A stretch of 64,000 nt of DNA, taken from Pirellulaceae bacterium. Lineage in GTDB: Bacteria; Planctomycetota; Planctomycetia; Pirellulales; Pirellulaceae. Under the pieces are notes generated by a model, which did no database searches, had not been told where the DNA came from, and saw only the letters and a list, made by a program, of their open reading frames with translations. The stretch covers positions 372,001 to 436,000 of the forward strand of contig JAQWSU010000006.1 of NCBI GenBank assembly GCA_029243025.1. The letters run 5' to 3'. The first letter of the stretch is position 1. Every line of letters begins with the position of its first letter. Below, piece by piece: positions 35,468-43,310 of the stretch. The translations under genes and the position numbers were made by a program.

Positions 35468-36946
35468 ATGGTACGGAATTATCGCAAAATCCTGACGCGA
35501 CTGTTCGCGGTCGGACTCGGACTGGCACCCCTGCTGTTGTTCGAACTGTTTTTGGCTCTCGCGGGTTGGGGAGATCCGAAAACAAGCGTTGATCCCTTTG
35601 TGGGGTTTCGAAATACGCGACCATTATTCGTGTTGGACCCCTCCCAACAACAGTACCAGGTTGCTGCGAACAGGCAGCTTTGTTTTCGTCCAGATCAGTT
35701 TGCGGCAGCCAAAGACAACAACGAGTTTCGCATTTTTTGTCTGGGGGGTTCTACCGTTCAAGGACGCCCCTACGCGATTGAGACATCCTTCACCCGCTGG
35801 CTGGAATTGAGTCTTCAGGCGGCTGATCCAACTCGTCAATGGCAGGTTGTCAACTGTGGTGGAATCTCCTATGCCAGCTACCGGCTCGTCCCGATTCTCG
35901 AAGAGGTGCTCCACTACCAACCCGACTTAATCATTGTGTACACGGGCCACAATGAATTTCTAGAAGACCGATCCTATCAATCGATCAAGTCCCGACCCGA
36001 GTGGCTCGCTCTGACGCTGGAAACTGCCTCCCAGCTCCGTACATTCAACCTGTTACGATCGGCTTATCTCGGCAGCCATCAGGCCCCCTCACTCAGCGAA
36101 AACGTACTGCCTGAGGAAGTCCAAGCTCGACTCGACTTTCGGGGTGGCTTAGCACAGTACAAACGAGATCCCGGTTGGCATCGCGGGGTAGTCGCACATT
36201 TTCAATTTAATCTCGAACGCATGATTCAGATGGCGCATCAGGCAGGCGTGCCAATTTGGATTGCCGATCCAGTGACCAATCTAAGAACTTGTCCACCTTT
36301 CAAATCGGCCCTTCGTGATCAACTCAGCCTGCAAGATCAGCAAGCCTGGAATCATTTGCGCCAAAGGGCAAGTGATTCGTACCGAACGGATATGACCTCC
36401 TCGCTTGGCTTGCTCCAACAAGCACTGGCAATCGACGACGAACACGCAGGCCTTTGGTATGACATGGCAAAATGTTACGAAGCGATCGGCCAATTCGATC
36501 TGGCTCGCCAAGCCTATCGCCAGGCACGTGATTGCGATATTTGCCCTCTACGAATGATCACGCCACTTTACAAAGCCCTCGAAAGGGTGAACTCCAAGAA
36601 GAGAACAAAAGTGATCCCAGTGCGCACGTTATTCGAACAACGTTGTCAACATGGCATTCCGGGCGGTTTTCTGCTGGTGGACCACGTTCACCCGTCGATG
36701 ACGGGTCATCGCATGATCGCTGAATTGATCACGAATGAGATGATTCAGGAACAAATCGTCACACCCGTTGCGGGCTGGCAGCAAAACCGCGCTGCCAGCT
36801 TCCAGGCACATACAAGCTCACTCGACGACAAATATTATATGGAAGGCCAGCGTCGGCTCAAGGGATTGCAATCATGGGCCAGCGGGCGAGCCCGACAAAT
36901 TCCGCCCGCCCAAGAGACTCCCAAGCCGATCCAGCCCGAAAATTGA
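35468..36946 (+). CDS. Membrane-anchored SGNH hydrolase with TPR-like segment
   Basis: The 492-residue protein starts with one hydrophobic helix (about residues 12-32). The SGNH/GDSL catalytic blocks are LGGSTVQG near 92 (nucleophile Ser), NCGGISYASYR near 128, VYTGHNEFLED near 158 (Asn) and DHVHPSMTGH near 415 (Asp-x-x-His). A helical repeat (SSLGLLQQALAIDDEHAGLWYDMAKCYEAIGQFDLARQAYRQAR) near 325-370 resembles TPR and is inserted before the last block. The fold suggests an esterase or acetyltransferase-like enzyme on the cell envelope. The substrate is unknown. Confidence 0.85.
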   Translation: MVRNYRKILTRLFAVGLGLAPLLLFELFLALAGWGDPKTSVDPFVGFRNTRPLFVLDPSQQQYQVAANRQLCFRPDQFAAAKDNNEFRIFCLGGSTVQGRPYAIETSFTRWLELSLQAADPTRQWQVVNCGGISYASYRLVPILEEVLHYQPDLIIVYTGHNEFLEDRSYQSIKSRPEWLALTLETASQLRTFNLLRSAYLGSHQAPSLSENVLPEEVQARLDFRGGLAQYKRDPGWHRGVVAHFQFNLERMIQMAHQAGVPIWIADPVTNLRTCPPFKSALRDQLSLQDQQAWNHLRQRASDSYRTDMTSSLGLLQQALAIDDEHAGLWYDMAKCYEAIGQFDLARQAYRQARDCDICPLRMITPLYKALERVNSKKRTKVIPVRTLFEQRCQHGIPGGFLLVDHVHPSMTGHRMIAELITNEMIQEQIVTPVAGWQQNRAASFQAHTSSLDDKYYMEGQRRLKGLQSWASGRARQIPPAQETPKPIQPEN

Positions 36947-37080
36947 TCGAAAACCCGGTTGAGATGCGGAAAGCTGGATCTGCCGGAAGCCATCTGGCGT
37001 GATCGCTCTTTTATGGCAAAATCATTCAAGGGCCCGATGATCCACGGGGCAACTGACGATTGACCGATGCGTGCGATAAA

Positions 37081-38490
37081 ATGACACCGATGGAACCCAG
37101 AGCTGAAACAGAATACCAGGAAGCGTTAGACTTTCTGTTCGGCCGGATCAATTTTGAACGCTCCATCAACATGCCGTACAACCGGTCAGAACTCAAGCTG
37201 GACCGCATGTCGCAACTGCTGCAGCTTGCCGGCAATCCTGAGCAAGACCAAAAGATCATTCACATCGCGGGTACGAAGGGCAAGGGATCAACGTCTCATT
37301 TCGTGAGTGCCATTCTTACGAGCGCCGGTTACCGTACGGGCCGATTCACCTCACCACACCTCTATCACGTAGAAGAGCGTTTCGCAGTGGATGGGAACGC
37401 TTGTTCGCCCGAAGAGCTTTTGGACTGCATCCGAGAGCTGCGACCCATCGTGGAAGAAATGGATCAGCAGGCCGAGCGCAAGGGTGGTCACGGTCCCACC
37501 TATTTCGAAATCACAACAGCGATTGCGCTGGTCTATTTTAAACGATCTCAAACCGATTTCACTGTCCTTGAAGTCGGACTCGGCGGACGCCTCGACTCAA
37601 CCAATGTGTGCAATCCGATGGTTTCGATCATTACCAGCATCAGCTTCGATCACACGCGGCAACTTGGTTTCACACTTGAATCAATCGCCCGCGAAAAAGC
37701 TGGCATTATCAAAGCGGGAGTTCCTGTTATCAGTGGGATCGACCGGCCTGAAGCAGATCAGGTGATTCAGCAAATCGCGGCAGAAAACGCGGCACCGCTG
37801 GCTCGCTTAGGAGATGATTTTCGAATTAATTATCATCCCCCAAGACAGCTTGCCACTGGGAATCCGCACATCGACTATTTCGAAGGGCAAGCATCCGAAC
37901 CGTTGTTTTCCTCCGCGATCGGCTCCTTGGGTCGTCATCAAGCCGCAAACGCTGCCTTGGCAGTTGCTGCCAGCAAGTGTTTGATCGACCGCGGTGCTCG
38001 AATCGAAATAGAGGAGATCAAGAGGGCACTCGCCGCCACTCAGTGCCCAGCTCGAATCGAACGCGTGGAGCAGTGTCCCACCGTGATCCTCGACACGGCC
38101 CATAATGTGGCGTCGATGGAGGCCTTGTGTGATGTCCTATCAGAAAGCAACTGTCCTCGGCCTACGGTGTTGATATTCGCTTCAACACGAGGCAAAGACA
38201 TTCGTGGCATGATGCACGGCTTGGTCAACCGCTTTAAGCACATCATTTGCACTCGCTATGTCTCGAACCCTCGAGGTGTTCCGGTTGATGAATTGACGCG
38301 ACATGCCCAACAGGTCGCTGACGAAGAGTCACGCTCCATCGAGATCACGGCTTGCGCTTCCCCGGATCGTGCCTGGGAACACGCACGAGCTCTTGCCGGC
38401 AATGAGGGCTTGATCTGCGTGACGGGGTCGTTCTTCATCGCGGCGGAAATCGGTGCGGCTTACCATCGCATCGCAAAGGCTCCAGAATAA
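37081..38490 (+). CDS. folC: Folylpolyglutamate / dihydrofolate synthase
   Basis: This Mur-ligase-fold enzyme adds glutamate to folates. The 469 residues show the P-loop HIAGTKGKGSTSHFV, the FTSPHLYHVEER segment, TYFEITTAIALVYF, EVGLGGRLDSTNVCNP (Mg binding), ITSISFDHTRQLG, and the substrate-side HNVASMEAL. All match FolC. The ATG at 37081 was preferred; a TTG at 37060 adds seven residues, and an ATG at 37090 removes three. It is the third folate-related gene of the window, after folK and purU. It converges with the lipoprotein gene at six bases. Confidence 0.94.
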   Translation: MTPMEPRAETEYQEALDFLFGRINFERSINMPYNRSELKLDRMSQLLQLAGNPEQDQKIIHIAGTKGKGSTSHFVSAILTSAGYRTGRFTSPHLYHVEERFAVDGNACSPEELLDCIRELRPIVEEMDQQAERKGGHGPTYFEITTAIALVYFKRSQTDFTVLEVGLGGRLDSTNVCNPMVSIITSISFDHTRQLGFTLESIAREKAGIIKAGVPVISGIDRPEADQVIQQIAAENAAPLARLGDDFRINYHPPRQLATGNPHIDYFEGQASEPLFSSAIGSLGRHQAANAALAVAASKCLIDRGARIEIEEIKRALAATQCPARIERVEQCPTVILDTAHNVASMEALCDVLSESNCPRPTVLIFASTRGKDIRGMMHGLVNRFKHIICTRYVSNPRGVPVDELTRHAQQVADEESRSIEITACASPDRAWEHARALAGNEGLICVTGSFFIAAEIGAAYHRIAKAPE

Positions 38491-38496
38491 TCTGGA

Positions 38497-39420
38497 TTAT
38501 TCCGAGGCTTCTGCTTCCGAGGCTGCTGCTTCTGACGGCTCAGTCGGTTCCGCGACGGGTCTGGGAGCGGCCTCTTCCGGCAAGGCGGCCAAGTGCTTGA
38601 CTTCGCCGGACAACAATTTGTCACGAATGTTTTCATCCCAAATTGCCGCATTGCGATAGGCATTGTCTTCGCTGGAAAGCTGCGTCGGCTCGCGTTTCAT
38701 CAACGGATTCAATGTCGTCAACGGACTCGATCCAAGAATGTTAGCACCCGCAAACTGAGTACTGTCGTAAATCGATCCGCTTTGAAATGGACCCGCGCCA
38801 AAGATCCATCGGCCGTAAGCCGTGCTGCGTGCGACAGACATGCCGGATTGCCACACGGGTTGGCGCGTGGCGCGATGGTACGCAAACACCGCAATCTTAG
38901 CAGCAGCAGAATCATCCGTCTTTCGGGCTAAGCTAATCTCCGGCAAAACGGGAAGCGGTGGCGTGGCCGTTACAAGCGAGGCAGCCGCGTTCAGACCCTG
39001 GCTCGCTGGTACTCCATAATTCACATCGTGCCCGTCCGCTCCTAAAGCACCCACGCGGGGCTCGACGATAAACAACGCTTGTTCGCGATCCTCTTGCAAC
39101 AAGAGACCGGCCAGCACCATCTGCTGACGAAGTGAACTGATGATGTAGTCGGCATTTACGAAACCGCTACCTTTGACCTGCCGAATATACTGTGTGTCGA
39201 GGTAAACCATTTCATTGCGAAGCGGCGAAAAATCGATATTGGCCACAGCACGATCAACCGCATCCGAAAGCAACAATTGGTCAGTCGCCATTTTGTCGCG
39301 AGTCGTACCGCAACCGAACGTAAGCAAGAAACCGACCAGGCACCCGACAGCGCAAAGCTGATGCCAGCTCAATCGACGTACGTTGTGTTTTTGCCTCAGA
39401 CAGTCCACGGTTTCCGTCAC
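38497..39420 (-). CDS. Lipoprotein, unknown function
   Basis: The 307-residue product has a lipoprotein signal: a basic stretch, the hydrophobic WHQLCAVGCLVGFLLTF and a lipobox ending Gly-Cys (FGCGTTRDK). The body includes DQLLLSDAVDRAVANIDFSPLRNEMVYLDTQYI and repeated Ala/Gly-rich segments, followed by a Glu/Ala/Pro-rich tail of SEAAASEAEAS type. I recall related planctomycete lipoproteins of a DUF type but cannot verify the name. The frame is open to 39549; a GTG at 39420 gives the best-placed signal peptide. Its role may lie in the outer membrane or envelope. Confidence 0.75.
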   Translation of the reverse strand: MTETVDCLRQKHNVRRLSWHQLCAVGCLVGFLLTFGCGTTRDKMATDQLLLSDAVDRAVANIDFSPLRNEMVYLDTQYIRQVKGSGFVNADYIISSLRQQMVLAGLLLQEDREQALFIVEPRVGALGADGHDVNYGVPASQGLNAAASLVTATPPLPVLPEISLARKTDDSAAAKIAVFAYHRATRQPVWQSGMSVARSTAYGRWIFGAGPFQSGSIYDSTQFAGANILGSSPLTTLNPLMKREPTQLSSEDNAYRNAAIWDENIRDKLLSGEVKHLAALPEEAAPRPVAEPTEPSEAAASEAEASE

Positions 39421-39647
39421 CTGTCCATCATCGGACAGCGTTCGATGGGTCGTAGCTACGGAATCGTCTCCGCAGCTGCCTCGGGTTAGATCATGGTTTG
39501 AGCGGGTGGATCGCAGATACAACGAACCGCAACAACCCGCAGGCTTCACCCAGACAGTGAGCTAACCCTAGATATAGCGAAGCCGAGGAGGTGGTTCCAG
39601 GTGAATTTGTCGGCCGACGCCATCGCTGCTAGCACCAGACCTGCGAG

Positions 39648-40985
39648 CTACTCTCCCTTCAGCAAGCTCGCACAAACGAGTTGAGTGTCGCTACGGATGA
39701 AGACGTGCCCGTCAGCAAAGGCAGGATGTGACCAACAGACTCCCTTCCCACGACGTTTTAACTGAGCTTCGGTCGGTTCAATTAGCTTGGCACGACTGAT
39801 CTCTTCGAAGCCAGTCGGTGATAGCTTCGCAATCAGCAACTCACCTCGCTCGTTGAACATCCAAACACGATCACCATTGCGAACCAAGTGGATATTACTC
39901 CAACGATTACGGGGCGTCGCTGTTTGGTCTTCCCAGATCCGTTTTCCTGTTTCGGCCTCCAGACACCTCAATTCGCCATAGCTATCGACGCCATAAACGT
40001 AGTCACCGATCATGATCGGAGTCGACATAATCGAATGCAATGCATCTGTATCAAGTTCACTCGGGCCTCGGGCCCGCCATCCTTCTTCGACACTTGTCGT
40101 CTTTTCGTCAAGCTGCAACATTTTCGCACCATCATAGAACGAGGTGACGAATAGTCGCCCTTTGTGAACGATGGGCGTGGCAATCGCAATCACCATATTC
40201 TTTGGCGGCATTTCCGATTTCCAATAGACTTGGCCGTCGGCAGGATTCAAGCCAACAATATTGTCACCGGTCCAACAAACGAGCACCCGTTTGCCAGCTT
40301 GTTCGATAAGAATCGGAGCGGCGTAGGAAGTACGATCAGAGAGAGCCCGCCAAACTTCTTCGCCTGTATGGCGATTTAAAGCGACGATGCAAGCGTCCGG
40401 ACGACCTCCAATCATCAGGATGACGAGGTCTTGGGTGACTATCGGAGCGGCTGCGATACCCCAGATCGGGATTTTGATTTTAAACCGATCAAGCAGGTCG
40501 CTTTTCCACTGGACGTCACCGGTTACTGCATCAAGAACATGCAAATGGCCCATGGCACCCAACGCAAAAGCTTGTCCCGCGTCGACGGTCACCGAAGCGC
40601 GTGGGCCGGCTTGATATCCAATGTTCTGATACTCACAAGGATAAGTCAGCTTCCAAACCGATTTACCCGTCGCCGCATCAAAACAGAGGACCCGCTCCAA
40701 CTGCTCCTCTGTCTCCGGTCGGTCAGTAAGGTAAACCAAACCTTTAGCGACCGTCGGCCCGCTGTATCCTGGAGCCACGGAAACGGACCATTTGTGTGGA
40801 ATCTGTTCTGTCGGAAATGATTCGAGCACCTTGTCGTTTTTCCAGACACCGTCACGATTTGGACCCCGCCATTGAGGCCAATCCTCAGCTGCCAACTGAA
40901 TTGGCAAAACAATCAGAAACAGTAATCCGAGACAACCTTGTCGATACATCATTAACCTTCGGTTTCGGGGGCTATTTTCCATCAT
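39648..40985 (-). CDS. Secreted PQQ-like beta-propeller protein
   Basis: The 445-residue exported protein has a signal peptide and then repeated blades with the motifs WPQWRGPNRDG, DAATGKSVWKLTYPCEY, LDAVTGDVQWKSDLL, LNRHTGEEVWRALSDR, LNPADGQVYWKSEMP and LEAETGKRIWEDQ, as in PQQ-dehydrogenase-like and BamB-like repeats. Residues that bind PQQ could not be found, so binding is unproven. The ATG at 40985 follows GAGGA; another ATG is adjacent at 40982. It resembles the protein at 48808 in organisation. It is convergent with the lipoprotein gene. Confidence 0.9.
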   Translation of the reverse strand: MMENSPRNRRLMMYRQGCLGLLFLIVLPIQLAAEDWPQWRGPNRDGVWKNDKVLESFPTEQIPHKWSVSVAPGYSGPTVAKGLVYLTDRPETEEQLERVLCFDAATGKSVWKLTYPCEYQNIGYQAGPRASVTVDAGQAFALGAMGHLHVLDAVTGDVQWKSDLLDRFKIKIPIWGIAAAPIVTQDLVILMIGGRPDACIVALNRHTGEEVWRALSDRTSYAAPILIEQAGKRVLVCWTGDNIVGLNPADGQVYWKSEMPPKNMVIAIATPIVHKGRLFVTSFYDGAKMLQLDEKTTSVEEGWRARGPSELDTDALHSIMSTPIMIGDYVYGVDSYGELRCLEAETGKRIWEDQTATPRNRWSNIHLVRNGDRVWMFNERGELLIAKLSPTGFEEISRAKLIEPTEAQLKRRGKGVCWSHPAFADGHVFIRSDTQLVCASLLKGE

Positions 40986-41302
40986 GATGAAAATCCTCAC
41001 TAGGGCGACCCAAACTGCCAAACATTGTGCCTGTCAAACAAATATCGTCGCGGAGAAAAACGATCGAGACGGAATTCCCTCGCAGCTCAGAGCGATTTCA
41101 AACGACCATTGTAGCGGCAAGCTACCGCTGTGAAAAAGTCGCTGCCGGGGCTAACGACGGTCCGCTTTCTCTGAGTTATAACCTGGAATGGCGACCATTG
41201 GTCTTATTCGCGACAGCTGATGATGATCTGGGTCTGAGCAAAAATAACTTGTGAAATAAAAAGAAGTAATAAAAGATGGGTGTTTAAGCGACTGGTTCCA
41301 AA
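40986..41302. other. Divergent intergenic stretch
   Basis: No gene is supported between the propeller gene and the lipoprotein at 41303. A short ATG frame at 41276 ends at once (MGV stop) and is discussed with the next gene. Confidence 0.45.
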
Positions 41303-41818
41303 ATTAGTTTTACCAAGACCCCAGTCATCGCAACCATTTTTGTCTTCGGATCACTACTGCTCGGCTGTAACAAAGTCGAAGAAACCACGAACACGGTGAA
41401 GCAAGCCGCCCAAGAAGCAACGCAATCGATCGAAAATGCGGCCCAATCCGCGGCAACAACGCTAGGTAATAAATTCCATCAGGCCAGTGAAGCGGCCCGA
41501 TCTTCCCTCGAGGGCGTTGACGGCGGCGGTGAGATTATGACGAAACTATCAGAGTCCTTTACGTCTGCTCATCAGGCACTTCACCATGTGACTGACGGTG
41601 ACACGGCACAAGCTGCCGCTGACAAGTTCGACGAAATGGGCGATAAACTCAGCCAACTGCCAGCAGAGGCTCGCACGGCTATCGCAGCAATGATCGAAAA
41701 AGAAGCTGCCGAATTGAAGCGGCTCACGGACGAAATGGATCCAACGATCAAGAACGTCGTGAAACCCAAGCTGGATGCTCTGATCAACAAACTGAAGTCA
41801 CTCGAGTCAACTCGTTGA
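41303..41818 (+). CDS. Small helical lipoprotein with no usual start codon in frame
   Basis: The last 140 residues are a helical, Ala/Glu/Lys-rich domain (KQAAQEATQSIENAAQSAATTLGNKFHQASEAARSSLEG and so on). The frame continues upstream without a stop for 31 codons and encodes a lipoprotein signal with lipobox (VIATIFVFGSLLLGC, Cys codon at 41366). Yet no ATG, GTG or TTG lies before that Cys, because a TAA stands at 41285-41287. An ATG at 41276 is in frame but is cut by that TAA as codon 4. A start at ATT 41303 or a nonsense mutation or sequencing error would explain this. The GTG at 41396 would lack the export signal. Confidence 0.65.
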   Translation: MSFTKTPVIATIFVFGSLLLGCNKVEETTNTVKQAAQEATQSIENAAQSAATTLGNKFHQASEAARSSLEGVDGGGEIMTKLSESFTSAHQALHHVTDGDTAQAAADKFDEMGDKLSQLPAEARTAIAAMIEKEAAELKRLTDEMDPTIKNVVKPKLDALINKLKSLESTR

Positions 41819-41898
41819 ACTACGGCGACCCTCCACGTTGAGCAGTCGCTTTCGTTTTGCAAGTGCATGCTCCGGCAAATCTGAGCAAAAGAACGAGC

Positions 41899-41942
41899 AA
41901 AAAAAAAGGCTGTTGGCCGATCCATCGGACCGAGCCACAGCC
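41899..41942 (-). terminator. Strong minus-strand intrinsic terminator
   Basis: On the minus strand GGCTGTGGCTCGGTCC pairs with GGATCGGCCAACAGCC (a few mismatches), and nine T follow directly (41899-41907). It ends a transcript coming from the 49-residue gene at 42246-42097 about 155 bases upstream. It also faces the end of the lipoprotein gene on the plus strand. Confidence 0.8.
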
Positions 41943-42096
41943 TCAAAACAGTCAAACTCGCGGCTGATCGCGACGACGGGAGTCGCTGCGAGAATAGCGA
42001 GGATCGGGCGTGCTAGGCACTTGCCCTTAATTGATCCTGGCCAACGCTTAAAATTGGTCCCTCGGCCGGAATCTTGCCGCTGTTGAGTTCAACTGA

Positions 42097-42246
42097 CTAA
42101 TAGTAGTCTACACCATGCCGTTCAAATGGACAGCAATCTAAATCGGCAATTCCGACAACGCGGTTCGGCCCAATTCGGAACAAAAGTCGAATTCGCTGAA
42201 ACTCATCAACTACGACTTTATCCGTCAAATCCTTCCAACAAACCAT
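42097..42246 (-). CDS. 49-residue small protein, unknown
   Basis: ATG at 42246 to TAG at 42097 encodes a compact protein: MVCWKDLTDK start, the middle VDEFQRIRLLFRIGPNRVVGIAD, and the end DCCPFERHGVDYY. The order of hydrophobic and basic residues, the Cys pair and the aromatic DYY end look like a folded peptide and not random translation. The strong terminator at 41899-41942 lies downstream on the same strand. No Shine-Dalgarno site is seen. I recall HGVDYY-type endings in planctomycete small proteins but cannot confirm this. The Cys pair might bind metal (inference). Confidence 0.6.
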   Translation of the reverse strand: MVCWKDLTDKVVVDEFQRIRLLFRIGPNRVVGIADLDCCPFERHGVDYY

Positions 42247-42430
42247 GTGCCAAAGTTAGAAAAAAGCTGAGCCGGATCTGATTCGGCATAACTGCTGAGC
42301 TGAATTAGCATCGATTTCATCAATCTCTGGATCGTCGATGCGTAGCAAATCTGTTACGCAACAGCGACTTTACTGCAGGCCAAGGGTCAACAATAAACAA
42401 ACTTCGCGCTCCGACTTTCCCAAAATATTT

Positions 42431-42670
42431 TTACGCCGAGGCGCAGAAAAACCCGCGCTCGTCGGCTTCGACAATCACCCCTTCACAAATAAAACCGGCC
42501 GATCGTGAGCACGAATTCTCCCCATCAGATAGCAGATCGATTGTGAATCGTCGCGGCTGAGAAACAGCAAAGGGATTAAAAAACGCCCAGCTTCCGATTG
42601 AAGTTACGTCTTTGAATCTTCTGGGCAAGTATTCAATCTGAATGTCCGATAGCAAGAGTTGGCGGCGCAA
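42431..42670 (-). CDS. Possible hypothetical protein, start uncertain
   Basis: The 79-residue frame from TTG 42670 reads as a plausible protein (LLLSDIQIEYLPRRFKDVTSIGSWAFFNPFAVSQPRRFTIDLL, ending GVIVEADERGFFCASA). The frame stays open about 37 codons further upstream without any ATG, GTG or TTG and with sensible composition there too (FDVPGHHPAKLYFERYEG). It could be a decayed gene or a short real one. A weak hairpin with a T-run follows at about 42262-42300 on the same strand. No family was recognised. Confidence 0.3.
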   Translation of the reverse strand: MRRQLLLSDIQIEYLPRRFKDVTSIGSWAFFNPFAVSQPRRFTIDLLSDGENSCSRSAGFICEGVIVEADERGFFCASA

Positions 42671-43243
42671 CGAACCTTCGTACCGCTCGAAATACAGCTT
42701 GGCCGGATGATGGCCAGGGACATCAAATCGACTCCCACCGACGGACCGCAGGGCTAAATCTATCGATAACGTGATACCTCAAAACGCGTTATTTAAGCGA
42801 TCAGGGCTTGCTCCCGGTGCGCACCCGTCTGTCCATGCTGCCCTGAGCGGCAGCTGCGAGACCCCTTTTTTTCGTTGCATTCGGCAAAATCTGCCAATTG
42901 GATGAAATTACTGCCAGCAGTGCTTTGATTACCGTTCGAGTTTTAACAAGCTTACACACGATATAACTGAGTAGGGTTCTGACTCTCGCATTCGTTGAGC
43001 GGGTCAGGCCGGCTGAATCCGTGCGTCGAGCCATGCAGCGAGGAAATCGCTTCCCTCGTGGCCGACTGGGGGCCCGCGTGCCCGTCGCACGTTCAGCCGG
43101 CTTGGCCCGTTTGCGATTCCAGCCCATGAGTCACTTCTTCTTGACCCCCATCGATGCCCACCCGTTTGGCGGTTGCGATCTCAAGTCAGGCAAATTACGA
43201 TATTTAGTCGGTTTGCACGCTCGAAGTTATTAGAATCGTTACT

Positions 43244-43271
43244 CCCCGTTACTGAATCCCCGTTACTGAAT
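43244..43271. repeat. 14-base perfect tandem repeat
   Basis: CCCCGTTACTGAAT occurs twice in direct succession (43244-43257 and 43258-43271), 40-67 bases before the ATG at 43311. It could be a slippage product or paired binding sites in the promoter region. Confidence 0.7.
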
Positions 43272-43310
43272 CCGCGACGGGAAACCCTTCGTGTAACAAA
43301 GGATTGAGGA

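Larger units (their letters stand above)
41819..43310. other. Poorly coding 1.5-kb stretch
   Basis: Three items stand out and are entered separately: a strong minus-strand terminator at 41899-41942, a 49-residue gene at 42097-42246 and a doubtful frame at 42431-42670. The rest has no supported gene. A GCTGCC-CTGAGC-GGCAGC hairpin lies near 42837-42854 with a T-run about 11 bases later, and a 14-base tandem repeat is at 43244-43271. Confidence 0.5.

Noticed and set aside
39648-40985. Naming the propeller a PQQ-dependent dehydrogenase or BamB
   Set aside because: Blade repeats are clear, but cofactor ligands and lipobox for BamB could not be found.
42837-42880. Possible plus-strand terminator (GCTGCC/GGCAGC then T-run)
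   Set aside because: The T-run lies about 11 bases after the stem and no gene ends upstream on that strand.
42801-43127. A 108-codon minus-strand frame
   Set aside because: Highly basic low-complexity translation and no signal, motif or ribosome site.
43021-43233. A 70-codon plus-strand frame rich in Arg and Pro
   Set aside because: No family features or ribosome site; composition fits chance translation of GC-rich DNA.
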